From assembly GCA_016711085.1 (NCBI GenBank), contig JADJTR010000002.1:186001-250000 (forward strand): a stretch of DNA of 64,000 nt, given 5' to 3'. Positions 27,850-36,754 of the stretch are shown here, piece after piece (positions within the stretch are counted from its first letter, which is position 1; the number at the start of each line of letters is the position of its first letter). Below the pieces are notes generated by a model, which did not search any database, was not told the origin of the DNA, and saw only the letters and a program-made list of their open reading frames with translations. Source of the DNA: Phyllobacteriaceae bacterium (lineage in GTDB: Bacteria; Pseudomonadota; Alphaproteobacteria; Rhizobiales; Rhizobiaceae). A program made the translations under genes and the position numbers.

Positions 27850-29363
27850 GGGTTCACTCCGGCGATGGCTTCGGCGAAATCCTTCGCCGCGAAAGGTTCC
27901 AGATCGTCGACGCCTTCGCCGACGCCGATGAAATAGACCGGCAATTTGTGCTTGGCCGCGATGGCGACGAGAATGCCGCCGCGCGCCGTGCCGTCGAGCT
28001 TGGTCATCACCAGGCCGTTGACGCCGGCGACGTTGCGGAAAATCTCGACCTGGCTGAGCGCGTTCTGGCCGGTGGTGGCGTCGAGCGTCTGCAGCACGGT
28101 GTGCGGCGCGTCCGCATCGAGCTTGCCGAGGACGCGGACGATCTTCTCCAGTTCGGCCATCAACTCGGCCCGGTTTTGCAGCCGGCCGGCCGTGTCGACG
28201 ATCAGCACGTCGGCCTTCGCCTCCTTCGCCTTTTCGTAAGCCTCGTAGGCAAGGCCGGCGGCGTCGGCCCCGATCCGGTTCGACACCACGGTCGAGCCGG
28301 TGCGCTCGCCCCAGATATGCAATTGCTCGATCGCGGCGGCGCGGAAGGTGTCGCCGGCGGCGAGCATGACGTCGAGACCGCCGGCGCGCAATTTCGCCGC
28401 GAGCTTGCCGATGGTGGTGGTTTTGCCGGTGCCGTTGACGCCGACGACGAGTATGACATGCGGTTTGTGACCGAGGTCGAGTTCGAGCGGCTTGGCGACG
28501 GGTGCCAGCGTTTTCTCGATTTCGCGCGCCATCACCGTGCGAATATCGGCGTCCGATATATCACGCCCGAAACGCCCTTCGGCCAGCGCGCCGGAAATAC
28601 GGATCGCCGTCTCGGCCCCGAGGTCGGCGCGGATCAGCACCTCCTCCAGTTCCTCCAGCGTTTCCTCGTCGAGCTTGCGCTTGGTGAAGACGCCGGCGAC
28701 CGACGAGGTCAATTCCTTCGACGAGCGCGACAATCCGTCGCGCAGGCGTTGGAACCAGCGTCTCTTCGGTTGCGGGATCGGTTCCGGCGCTCTTTCGACA
28801 ACAGCCTCAACCGCTTTCCCGACCGCGATCTTGCCGGCGCGCGGTGCGGGCGACACGGCCGCTGCGACAGGCGGCGCGGCGGCCGGCGCTATTTCCACAA
28901 TCGATATATCTGCTGTCGATGAAGTGGATTCCTTGACAATGGCCGGCGTGTTTTCTCTTGGCCAAGCGGGTTCCTGATCTGCGGCCTCCTCCGGCGCTGA
29001 GACGTGCGCGGCCCCCAATTCCGGCATTGATATATTTTTTGTCGACGCAATGGATTCCTGAAGCGGATTTTCTTCGGTGCTTTTCACCGGCAGCGCAGGC
29101 GCTAAAGACCCCGGCGTATCGCCGGGCAAGAAAACGGTCGAAATTTCCGCGCCCGATATATCTGCATTATCCGGTTCGCCTTCGACCGGCGGCGCGGCCG
29201 CGTCCGGCTGCGGAATTTCCGGAATCGAATCGGCAATGACGCCAGAGTCGACGGCCGACGGCGTTTGCGTTGTTTCAGGTGCGATGTCGGGTGGCGCGTC
29301 CTTGTGTTCCCCGGCTGGCTTGCGGCCGAAGGAAAAGACTTTCTTGATGAAACCAAACGCCAT
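27846..29363 (-). CDS. ftsY: Signal recognition particle receptor FtsY with long acidic extension
   Basis: The SRP receptor GTPase, which docks ribosome-SRP complexes at the membrane for co-translational insertion. 505 aa: an N-terminal acidic, Pro/Ala/Glu-rich extension of about 200 residues, then the NG domain starting near RRWFQRLRDGL. GTPase motifs are GVNGTGKTTTIGKL (about 308-321), DTAGRLQNRAELM and TKLDGTARGG. ATG at 29363 follows GAGGAA; the open frame to 29462 is only antisense to the mtaB end. The extension contains repeated ADIS/NIS segments written around GATATATC and GATATATT sites. It overlaps yciB by 4 bases. Confidence 0.95.
   Translation of the reverse strand: MAFGFIKKVFSFGRKPAGEHKDAPPDIAPETTQTPSAVDSGVIADSIPEIPQPDAAAPPVEGEPDNADISGAEISTVFLPGDTPGSLAPALPVKSTEENPLQESIASTKNISMPELGAAHVSAPEEAADQEPAWPRENTPAIVKESTSSTADISIVEIAPAAAPPVAAAVSPAPRAGKIAVGKAVEAVVERAPEPIPQPKRRWFQRLRDGLSRSSKELTSSVAGVFTKRKLDEETLEELEEVLIRADLGAETAIRISGALAEGRFGRDISDADIRTVMAREIEKTLAPVAKPLELDLGHKPHVILVVGVNGTGKTTTIGKLAAKLRAGGLDVMLAAGDTFRAAAIEQLHIWGERTGSTVVSNRIGADAAGLAYEAYEKAKEAKADVLIVDTAGRLQNRAELMAELEKIVRVLGKLDADAPHTVLQTLDATTGQNALSQVEIFRNVAGVNGLVMTKLDGTARGGILVAIAAKHKLPVYFIGVGEGVDDLEPFAAKDFAEAIAGVNP
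28555..29162. repeat. Cluster 2 of GATATATC-type palindromes
   Basis: GATATATC at 28555, 28903 and 29155 and GATATATT at 29029, all inside ftsY, three of them in its acidic N-terminal extension. They are read as Asp-Ile-Ser or Asn-Ile-Ser with the rare ata codon. Confidence 0.6.
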
Positions 29364-29373
29364 GCGCTGTTCC

Positions 29374-30657
29374 TCAGGCCGCCAGGACGTTCGCGGTGGC
29401 CGCGAGGAGGCGTTCGCCGTCGTGGCCGAGAATTGTCGCTTCGCGGATATCGCCCGCTTCACCGCTATTCAGCGCGACGGGCGTGAAATCAGCGGCGCGG
29501 CCAAAACCGGGTTTTTCGATCAACACGTTTTGCTGCGTCGCCACCAGCCGGTCGAGGTGGCGGCGTATCGCCGCCTCGCCGGCCTGGCGCAGCCGCGCCG
29601 CCCGTTGTTTGACGACGGCGCGCGGCGCTTGCGGCATGCGGGCCGCCGGCGTGCCGGCGCGGGCAGAGAAGGGGAAGACGTGCAGGAAGGACAGTCCGCA
29701 CTCCTCCACCAGCGCCAGCGTGTTGTCGAGCATGTCGTCCGTCTCGGTCGGGAAGCCGGCGATGAGGTCGGCGCCGAAAGCGATGTCGGGCCGCGCCTTG
29801 CGCATCGCGTCGCAGAAGCGAATCGAATCGGCCCTGGCGTGGCGGCGCTTCATGCGCTTTAGGATCATATCGTCGCCCGATTGCAGCGACAGGTGCAGAT
29901 GCGGCATCAGCCTCGTTTCGGTGGCGACGGCGTCGATGAGGTCGTTGTCGGCCTCGACCGAATCGATTGACGACAGACGCAGCCGCGGCAGATCCGGCGC
30001 GCCTTTCAAAACCGCCTTGATCAGTCGTCCGAGGCGCGGCTGGCCGGGAAGATCGGCGCCGTAGCTGGTCAGGTCGACGCCCGACAGCACGATCTCGCGA
30101 TAGCCGGCGTCCGACAGGCGACGCGCCTCCTCGACGACCGCGCCCATCGGCACCGAACGTGAATTGCCGCGTCCGAACGGGATGATGCAGAAGGTGCAAC
30201 GATGGTCGCAGCCGTTCTGAACCTGCAGGAAGGCGCGGGTCCGCCCGTCGAGCGCGTCGACCATGTGGCCGGCGGTCTCGCGCACGCTCATGATGTCGTT
30301 GACGCGGACTTTCTCGAAATCGTTGACGCCGAAATCCGGCAAAGCGCGATAGTGTCGGGCATGAAGCTTTTCCTCGTTGCCGAGCACGAGGTCGACTTCG
30401 TCCATGGCTGCGAAGACGCCCGGTTCGGTCTGCGCGGCGCAGCCGGTGACGATGATGCGGGCCGCCGGATGGTCGCGCCGCGCCTTGCGGATCGCCTGGC
30501 GGGCCTGGCGCACCGCCTCGCCGGTGACGGCGCAGGTGTTGACGACGACCGCGCCGCCGGGCAGCGCGTCGAGGCCGGCCTCGGCCGACGCCTTGCGGAT
30601 CACTTCCGATTCATAGGCGTTGAGGCGGCAGCCGAAGGAGAGAATCTCCGTCGCCAT
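29374..30657 (-). CDS. mtaB: tRNA (N6-threonylcarbamoyladenosine(37)-C2)-methylthiotransferase MtaB
   Basis: A radical-SAM methylthiotransferase (427 aa) that converts t6A37 to ms2t6A in tRNAs. N-terminal UPF0004 domain with Cys in LSFGCRLN, VNTCAVT and VTGCAAQ; radical-SAM cluster GCDHRCTFCIIPFGRG near residue 150; C-terminal TRAM-like part. The start at 30657 shares one base with the dapF stop (TGATG), a clear coupling. The longer frame to 30726 is antisense to nothing and only repeats the dapF end. Third-position use is normal for the region. Confidence 0.94.
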   Translation of the reverse strand: MATEILSFGCRLNAYESEVIRKASAEAGLDALPGGAVVVNTCAVTGEAVRQARQAIRKARRDHPAARIIVTGCAAQTEPGVFAAMDEVDLVLGNEEKLHARHYRALPDFGVNDFEKVRVNDIMSVRETAGHMVDALDGRTRAFLQVQNGCDHRCTFCIIPFGRGNSRSVPMGAVVEEARRLSDAGYREIVLSGVDLTSYGADLPGQPRLGRLIKAVLKGAPDLPRLRLSSIDSVEADNDLIDAVATETRLMPHLHLSLQSGDDMILKRMKRRHARADSIRFCDAMRKARPDIAFGADLIAGFPTETDDMLDNTLALVEECGLSFLHVFPFSARAGTPAARMPQAPRAVVKQRAARLRQAGEAAIRRHLDRLVATQQNVLIEKPGFGRAADFTPVALNSGEAGDIREATILGHDGERLLAATANVLAA

Positions 30658-31538
30658 CAGGCGGCTTCCGCCTCGTCCCGGCACCATTCGCCGGTTTCCG
30701 GATCGAAGGTCCCGGAGAATTCCCATTCCGCCGGGCCGGTCATGATGACGCGGTCGTCATCGCGCCAAACGATTTTCAGATCGCCGCCGGGCACCGTGAT
30801 CGTCACGGTCCGGTCGGTCCGGCCGGTGCGCGCGGCCGATACCGCGGCGGCGCAGGCGCCAGTGCCGCAAGCGCGTGTCAGTCCCGCGCCGCGCTCCCAG
30901 GTGCGGATGGTCACGGCGTCGCGCGCCGTGACGCGGGCGATGGTGATGTTGCAGCGCTCGGGAAAGATCGGGTGATTTTCAAGCAGGGGCCCGAAACGGC
31001 CGAGGTCGTAGGACCAGACATCGTCGTCGACCCAGAAGACGACATGCGGATTGCCCATCGACACGGCTGACGGCGAATGCAACACCGGGGCATCGATCGG
31101 TCCGATCTGCAATTCGATCGCACGCGTATCGCGAAACTCCTCGGCGAGCGGTATGTCGCGCCAGTCGAAGCGTGGCCGGCCCATGTCGACCGAAACCAGG
31201 CCGTCTTCGCGCTCTTCGGCGCTGATGAGGCCGGCAAGCGTGTCGAAGGTGAAGGCCCGACGTCCGGTTTCGGCGGCCAGCGCCTGGACGACGCAGCGCG
31301 TGCCGTTGCCGCAGGATTGCGCCCGGCTGCCATCGGCGTTGAGGATGTCGATTTGAAAGTCGACGCCGTCGACGTGCGACTCATGGATGGCCATGATCTG
31401 GTCGAATTTTGTCTCGCCGTTCGCGGCCAAAGCGATGGCCGCCGCGGCCGTCACCCGGTCGGCGCGGCCGCGCATGTCGGCGACGATGATATCGTTGCCG
31501 AGGCCGTTCATCTTGGCGAATGGCGCTTGCAGGGCCAT
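30657..31538 (-). CDS. dapF: Diaminopimelate epimerase
   Basis: Racemises LL- to meso-diaminopimelate for peptidoglycan and lysine synthesis; a cofactor-free two-cysteine enzyme. 293 aa. First catalytic Cys in AQSCGNGTRCV (about residue 76), second in TRACGTGACAAA (about 229). The N-terminus FAKMNGLGNDIIVAD is the family signature. First gene of the dapF-mtaB-ftsY-yciB run. It functionally follows asd, whose end is at the left edge of the window, but the two are 30 kb apart. Confidence 0.97.
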   Translation of the reverse strand: MALQAPFAKMNGLGNDIIVADMRGRADRVTAAAAIALAANGETKFDQIMAIHESHVDGVDFQIDILNADGSRAQSCGNGTRCVVQALAAETGRRAFTFDTLAGLISAEEREDGLVSVDMGRPRFDWRDIPLAEEFRDTRAIELQIGPIDAPVLHSPSAVSMGNPHVVFWVDDDVWSYDLGRFGPLLENHPIFPERCNITIARVTARDAVTIRTWERGAGLTRACGTGACAAAVSAARTGRTDRTVTITVPGGDLKIVWRDDDRVIMTGPAEWEFSGTFDPETGEWCRDEAEAA

Positions 31539-31620
31539 GGCGGTCCGGGATCGGGTTGCGTTCAGCGCCTATATGGCGGAAGGCAAGGCGAAATGCCAGC
31601 CTGACTCTCGCGCCCCGGCG

Positions 31621-32187
31621 TCAACCCTTCACCGCGAATGGCAGGTCAAACATCGCCGATTTGGCGGAGTGACGGTCGCGCACGCGGAATTTGCCGATGA
31701 AATTGCCTTCGGGCAGTCCGGTCAGGTCGATCGTCAAGGTAAAGTGGACTTCGCGGTTGTCGTAGCGGACGGGCTGGACGACCGAAACGAAATCATCCTT
31801 GGCGAAAAGGGTTTCGCCCTTGTCGTCGCGAAGCACGAAATCGGTCGTCAGGCTGAATTCCTTGGCGCCGAGATCGTTTTTTCCGAAGGTGAACGCGATC
31901 GGTTCGACATAAATAATGATCGGTTCGCCCGGCTTGAACACGGCGGCTGCGCGTTCGATATAGGCGCCATAGCCGGTCGCCTTGTCGACGAACAACGCCT
32001 TGGCGATCGCCATGGGCGCTTCCTTGAGGATTCCGGCGATTGCTTCGTCCAAAACGGCGATGGCGGCGGCATGATCGTTAGCCTGGACCAATTTTTCGGC
32101 TTTCGCGCCGGCGTCGGCGATGGAACCGGCAAGCGCCGAAGCGGTCAAGGTCAGGAAAGCCGGAATGGCCAAATATGCGACGCGCAT
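31621..32187 (-). CDS. Hypothetical secreted protein
   Basis: A protein of 188 aa starting at 32187, where a signal peptide begins (RVAYLAIPAFLTLTASALAG). The first part of the mature chain is helical and Ala-rich (AEKLVQANDHAAAIAVLDEAI), which resembles a TPR-like helix pair. The second half is beta-rich, with YVEPIAFTFGKN, TTDFVLRDDKGETLF and FTLTIDLTGLPEGNF, like an immunoglobulin-like fold. No family assigned. It is divergent from the VOC gene at 32327. A periplasmic location is inferred. Confidence 0.72.
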   Translation of the reverse strand: MRVAYLAIPAFLTLTASALAGSIADAGAKAEKLVQANDHAAAIAVLDEAIAGILKEAPMAIAKALFVDKATGYGAYIERAAAVFKPGEPIIIYVEPIAFTFGKNDLGAKEFSLTTDFVLRDDKGETLFAKDDFVSVVQPVRYDNREVHFTLTIDLTGLPEGNFIGKFRVRDRHSAKSAMFDLPFAVKG

Positions 32188-32326
32188 GTAGCCCCCTGTG
32201 CAAAAGCCTGATTCGCAGGCAATTTTGCGATCTTCGGCCAGCAGCGCAACCAATCAGGTCCTGTTTTGGTCGGAAAACTGCAACCTGAAGATTGAATTGG
32301 ATTGCCGAGGCGAAAGGAGAAATTCG

Positions 32327-32785
32327 ATGGCGATGAAGCGGACAGGCGAGCCCTGGATGAAGGCCGACGCATTCGGTCGTTCAATCCCTTGCGGCATCGG
32401 CTTAAACCTGCTCACTCACGACCCGGCCGCGCTCGCCGCCTTTTGTCGCGATGTCCTTTTGGCGCGCCTCGTCTACCAGGACGCGGATTTCGCCGTTGCG
32501 GAAATCGGCGGATCTCAAATGTTGATCCATGCCGACCATACCTATTCCGGCCATCCCATGAGCGGCGTCATAGCCGGGGTCGACATGCGCGGAATCGGAG
32601 CGGAACTGCGCCTCTACGGCCTCGATCCCGATGGCGCGGAAGTGCGGGCGCGAGCCGCCGGCCATCTCGTTCTCGCCGGTTCATCCGACAAGCCGCACGG
32701 AATGCGGGAATGTCATCTCATTGCCCCGGAAGGCTATGTTTTTGTCCCGTGCGTCGCTATCGGCGCAAATGAAACCAGATCTTAA
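32327..32785 (+). CDS. VOC (glyoxalase-like) family protein
   Basis: A 152-residue single-domain protein. GIGLNLLTHDPAALAAFCRDVLLARLVYQD aligns with the first beta-alpha unit of VOC proteins, and HLIAPEGYVFVPCVAIG with the closing unit; IGGSQMLIHADHTY and ELRLYGLDPDGAEVRARAAG lie between. AAAGGAGAAATTC before the ATG at 32327 decides the start; the open frame to 32198 runs through the divergent promoter region. Metal ligands cannot be assigned with certainty, and the reaction is unknown. Confidence 0.75.
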   Translation: MAMKRTGEPWMKADAFGRSIPCGIGLNLLTHDPAALAAFCRDVLLARLVYQDADFAVAEIGGSQMLIHADHTYSGHPMSGVIAGVDMRGIGAELRLYGLDPDGAEVRARAAGHLVLAGSSDKPHGMRECHLIAPEGYVFVPCVAIGANETRS

Positions 32786-32877
32786 CCGTAACGCGGTTGC
32801 AATTTCGCCAAGATTCATCTGTTTGACGGCGCGGGAACGCCGCGCGCCGCTTCAGGCGCGCATCAGGGGAAGTGGCC

Positions 32878-33432
32878 ATGATCCTCAGGGGAATTCTGAT
32901 TACCGCCGTCGCCGTCTCGGCGCTCGGCCTTTCGGCGTGCCAGAGCGCGCGCCTTTCCGGGATCAGCGCCCGCAACAGCACCGTCGCCGAGCCGCTGGAC
33001 GCGGCGCCCGCAGGCACGGTGACCGGCGAGCAATTGCCGCCGCCGGCCGCCGCCGAGGTCAAGCCGGCCGATGCGACCGCGTTTCCCGATGCGCCCGGGG
33101 GCGGCGCGGCGGCTGAAAACAAGCCGGTCGAAGTCGCCGCGGCCAGTGCTCCGGACGTGACGCCTGGCGCGATCGCCGGTGTGTGGAACGCCTCGGTCGC
33201 CGGCAGCTCTTGCAAGCTGGCGACACCGCAGACGAAATTCGGCGCCGGGTTCCGCGCCGGGCCGCTCAAATGCCCCGAGCCGATCGCCGGGGTCAAATCC
33301 TGGTCGGCGGCCGGCAAGCAGCTGGTCCTTTACGATCAGAACGGCAGTCCGGTCGCGCGGCTCTATCAATCGGGCGCGGGTCGTTTCGACGGCCAGACCA
33401 CCGGCGGGCAGCCGGTCTCGCTGACTCGCTAA
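32878..33432 (+). CDS. Outer-membrane lipoprotein, Omp19/AprI (Inh) protease-inhibitor family
   Basis: A 184-residue lipoprotein. Lipobox LGLSAC places the acylated Cys near residue 22. A disordered Ala/Pro/Glu linker (about 30-95) is followed by the Inh-type beta-barrel: IAGVWNASVAGSSCKLATPQTKFG, the paired Cys in GPLKCPEPIAGVKSW, and LVLYDQNGSPVARLYQSG. This is the layout of Brucella Omp19, which inhibits proteases. AGGGGAA precedes ATG 32878. It is followed after 29 bases by zapE. Confidence 0.88.
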   Translation: MILRGILITAVAVSALGLSACQSARLSGISARNSTVAEPLDAAPAGTVTGEQLPPPAAAEVKPADATAFPDAPGGGAAAENKPVEVAAASAPDVTPGAIAGVWNASVAGSSCKLATPQTKFGAGFRAGPLKCPEPIAGVKSWSAAGKQLVLYDQNGSPVARLYQSGAGRFDGQTTGGQPVSLTR

Positions 33433-33461
33433 GCCAATCTCCGCGAAAACGCGTCGCGCGC

Positions 33462-34628
33462 ATGTCGGAGATCGATCGGGCCGAAAGCCACGCGGACACT
33501 GACAATGCGATCACGCGCCGCTATGAGGCGTTGGCGCGGGCCGGCGACATCACGCCGGACACCCATCAGCGCGCGGTCGTGCGACGGCTCGACCGGTTGA
33601 GCGAAGCGGTGACCCGCCGGCAACTGGCGCGCAAATCGAGCGCGCTCGGCTGGCTTTTCGCCCGCGGCAAGCCGGTTTCCGCCATTCGCGGCGTCTATCT
33701 CTCCGGCGCGGTCGGGCGCGGTAAAACCATGCTGCTCGACCTGTTTTTCAACGCGGCGCAGACACCGCAGAAGCGCCGCGTCCATTTCAACGCATTCATG
33801 GCCGACATCCACGACCGCATCGGCCGGCATCGGGCGCTGGCCAGGTCCGGCAAGCCCGTCGGCGACGATCCGATCCCGCCGGTGGCGAAGGCGGTGGCGG
33901 CGGAATCCTGGCTTTTGTGTTTCGACGAGTTTTCCGTCACCGACATCGCCGACGCCATGATCCTGTCGCGCCTGTTCACGGCGCTGTTCGCCGAAGGCGT
34001 GGTGCTCGTCGCCACCTCGAACGTCCCGCCGGACGACCTTTACAAGGACGGGCTCAATCGCTCGCTGTTCACGCCGTTTCTCGCGGTGCTGGCGCGCCAT
34101 GTCGACGCCGTGTCGCTCGACGGGCCGGTCGACTACCGCCTGACGCGAGGACGGCTCGATCCGCACTGGCTGACGCCGGCCGACCGCGACGCCGATGCGG
34201 CGATGGACGTCGCCTGGGCCGAACTCGGCCCGGAGTCGGCGGGCGAACTGAAAGTCAAAGGCCGGACGGTGGTTCTGCCGCGCCTCGCCGGCCGGGCGGC
34301 GCGCTTCACCTTCGCCGAGTTGTGCGAACAACCGCATGGCGCGCGCGATTATCTGGCGCTGGCCGGGCGCATCGACACGCTGTTTCTCGATCATGTTCCG
34401 GTCATGGACAATACGTTGCGCAACGCGGCCAAGCGCTTCATCCTGCTTGTCGACACGCTCTACGACCGCAGAATCGCGCTTCGCGCCAGCGCCGCGGCCG
34501 AGCCGGACGGGCTCTGCCGCCTGACGAGCGGGACCGAGAAATTCGAATTCGCCCGCACCGCCTCGCGCCTCAACGAAATGCGCAGCGAAGGGTGGGACAA
34601 GGCGGTGGGCGATGCGTCCGGCCGATAG
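33462..34628 (+). CDS. zapE: Cell division protein ZapE (AFG1-type ATPase)
   Basis: A 388-residue AAA-like ATPase of the AFG1/ZapE family, linked to Z-ring stability under stress and, in mitochondria, to respiratory complex quality control. Walker A SGAVGRGKTM at 81-90, RVHFNAFMADIHDRIG, Walker B LLCFDEFSVTDIADAMIL, sensor region VLVATSNVPPDDLYKDGLNR. C-terminal DHVPVMDNTLRNAAKRFILLVDTLYD is typical. ATG at 33462. The 3' end overlaps the transporter gene by 17 bases. In many relatives zapE precedes mdh; here one transporter gene stands between them. Confidence 0.94.
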   Translation: MSEIDRAESHADTDNAITRRYEALARAGDITPDTHQRAVVRRLDRLSEAVTRRQLARKSSALGWLFARGKPVSAIRGVYLSGAVGRGKTMLLDLFFNAAQTPQKRRVHFNAFMADIHDRIGRHRALARSGKPVGDDPIPPVAKAVAAESWLLCFDEFSVTDIADAMILSRLFTALFAEGVVLVATSNVPPDDLYKDGLNRSLFTPFLAVLARHVDAVSLDGPVDYRLTRGRLDPHWLTPADRDADAAMDVAWAELGPESAGELKVKGRTVVLPRLAGRAARFTFAELCEQPHGARDYLALAGRIDTLFLDHVPVMDNTLRNAAKRFILLVDTLYDRRIALRASAAAEPDGLCRLTSGTEKFEFARTASRLNEMRSEGWDKAVGDASGR

Positions 34629-35514
34629 CCCGATGTTCCTGCTTCTGGCGGTTGGCGGCCTGATCGGACTGGTGTTTCCGCTCGGGTTGATGGCCGCCAC
34701 CGCCGGTGTCGATCCGGCGGTCTGGGCCTTGACGATTTCCGGCGGCACGGCGGTCGTCCTCGCCGTCGCGTTGACCCTGCGCCGCCGCAGGGTAACGATG
34801 ACGCGGCAATTCCTCCGCTATTGCGCGGTCGCCGGACTGGTTTCGTTCGCCGCGCCGAATCTGCTCATCTTTCAGTTCATTCCGGCTCTAGGCGCAGGCT
34901 TCGTGGCGCTGCTGTTCACATTGTCGCCGGTGCTGACGCTGCTGTTCTCGGCGCTGATGCGTGTGTGCGCGCCCTCGGCCCTTGGCGTCGCCGGAATCGC
35001 AATCGGATTCGCCGGCGCCTTCGTCCTCACCTGGTCGAAAGGCGCTTCCGGTCCGGCCGGCGGCTACGTTGTCGTTTTGGCGTCGCTGGCGATCCCGCTG
35101 CTGCTGGCGATCGGCAATGTCTATCGCACGATGGATTGGCCGGAAGGCGCAAATCCCATCGCCTTGGCCGTCGGCGCGCATGCCGCCGCGTCCGCGGGCC
35201 TGCTCGCGTGGCTGGCGGCGACCGGCGGCATCGGCCGCATCGCCGGACTCGCCGGCATTCCCGGTCTGGTTTTGGCGCAATTGGCCGCCTCGAGCCTGCA
35301 ATTCCTGCTGTTCTTTCGCCTGCAACAGGTCGGCGGACCGGTCTATCTCAGCCAGATCGGCTATGTCGCCGCCAGCGTGGGGCTGGGGTCGGGGATGATT
35401 TTCCTCGGCGAACGATACGGGATGGCGACCTGGAGCGGCGCGGCGGTCGTCGCCGTCGGGGTGGCGATGACGACATTGGCGCAGATCCGGGCGGCCGGGG
35501 TCGCGGCCAAATAG
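34612..35514 (+). CDS. DMT superfamily (EamA) transporter
   Basis: A 300-residue permease with ten predicted helices in two EamA repeats (about 1-135 and 155-295). The first repeat ends with LLFTLSPVLTLLFSALM and the second with YVAASVGLGSGMIFLGERYG, both typical of the drug/metabolite exporters. The start lies inside the end of zapE (17-base overlap), so translation is likely coupled. The substrate is unknown. Confidence 0.88.
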   Translation: MRPADSPMFLLLAVGGLIGLVFPLGLMAATAGVDPAVWALTISGGTAVVLAVALTLRRRRVTMTRQFLRYCAVAGLVSFAAPNLLIFQFIPALGAGFVALLFTLSPVLTLLFSALMRVCAPSALGVAGIAIGFAGAFVLTWSKGASGPAGGYVVVLASLAIPLLLAIGNVYRTMDWPEGANPIALAVGAHAAASAGLLAWLAATGGIGRIAGLAGIPGLVLAQLAASSLQFLLFFRLQQVGGPVYLSQIGYVAASVGLGSGMIFLGERYGMATWSGAAVVAVGVAMTTLAQIRAAGVAAK

Positions 35515-35772
35515 GCGACGCCGGTTTTGCGCCGCCGCCGGGCCGGGAAAGGGTGCGAAACAACATGCGATTTGCTGAATGCGTTGCCATTTTTTTGACG
35601 TTTACGTAACTCCCGTTTTGTTCAACCGATTGAAATCATTTGATCCAAAAGAATTGATTGCGATTTTTTTTCGCCTGTGTGTAGAGGCGGACGGACGCCG
35701 GAAAAAGCCTCCGGTCGCACAAACGTCATTTCGCGCCGCGAAAACGGCGCCCAGCGCAGGGGAATTCGCATC

Positions 35773-36744
35773 ATGGCTCGCAAGAAGATCGCCCTCATCG
35801 GTTCCGGCATGATCGGCGGCACGCTCGCCCATCTGATCGGGTTGAAGGAACTCGGCGACGTGGTGATGTTCGACATCGCCGAGGGCGTTCCCCAGGGCAA
35901 GGGCCTCGACATTGCCCAATCGGCGCCGGTCGACGGCTTCAACGCCAAATACACCGGCGCCAACGACTATGCGGCGATCGAGGGCGCCGATGTGTGCATC
36001 GTCACCGCCGGCGTGCCGCGCAAGCCCGGCATGAGCCGCGACGATTTGCTCGGCATCAATCTGAAGGTCATGGAGCAGGTCGGCGCCGGCATCAGGAAAT
36101 ACGCGCCGAAGGCGTTCGTCATCTGCATCACCAACCCGCTCGACGCGATGGTGTGGGCGCTGCAGAAATTTTCCGGCCTGCCCAAGCACATGGTCGTCGG
36201 CATGGCCGGCGTGCTCGATTCGGCCCGCTTCCGCCACTTCCTCGCCGACGAGTTCAAGGTGTCGGTCGAGGACGTTTCGGCGATGACGCTCGGCGGCCAT
36301 GGCGACGACATGGTGCCGATGGTGCGCTATTCGACCGTCGCCGGCATCCCGCTGCCCGACCTCGTCAAGATGGGCTGGCTGACCAAGGAGCGGCTCGAGC
36401 AGATCATCCAGCGCACCCGCAACGGCGGCGCCGAGATCGTCGGCCTGCTGAAGACCGGCTCGGCCTATTACGCGCCGGCCTCCTCGGCCGTGTCGATGGC
36501 CGAAGCCTACCTCAAGGACAAGAAGCGGGTGCTGCCCTGCGCCGCCCATCTCGCCGGCCAGTACGGCGTCACCGACATGTATGTCGGCGTGCCGACGGTG
36601 ATCGGCGCCGGCGGCGTCGAGCGCGTCATCGAGCTCGATTTCAACGCGGCGGAAAAGAAGATGTTCGCCAAGTCGGTCGCCGCCGTGCAGGGCCTGTGCG
36701 AGGCCTGCGCCGGCATTGCCCCGGCGCTCAAGACAAAGAAGTGA
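35773..36744 (+). CDS. mdh: Malate dehydrogenase
   Basis: NAD-dependent oxidation of malate to oxaloacetate. 323 aa, LDH-like MDH group. NAD-binding IALIGSGMIGGTLAHL, active-site TAGVPRKPGMSRDDLL with the mobile-loop arginines, the Arg in QKFSGLP-MAGVLDSARFRHFL and the catalytic His in TLGGHGDDMVP. ATG at 35773. The 258-base upstream gap is AT-rich with TTGACG at 35595-35600 and the palindrome TTACGTAA at 35602-35609, a likely promoter area for the TCA block. sucC starts 10 bases downstream. Confidence 0.97.
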   Translation: MARKKIALIGSGMIGGTLAHLIGLKELGDVVMFDIAEGVPQGKGLDIAQSAPVDGFNAKYTGANDYAAIEGADVCIVTAGVPRKPGMSRDDLLGINLKVMEQVGAGIRKYAPKAFVICITNPLDAMVWALQKFSGLPKHMVVGMAGVLDSARFRHFLADEFKVSVEDVSAMTLGGHGDDMVPMVRYSTVAGIPLPDLVKMGWLTKERLEQIIQRTRNGGAEIVGLLKTGSAYYAPASSAVSMAEAYLKDKKRVLPCAAHLAGQYGVTDMYVGVPTVIGAGGVERVIELDFNAAEKKMFAKSVAAVQGLCEACAGIAPALKTKK

Positions 36745-36754
36745 GGGAGCCGGC

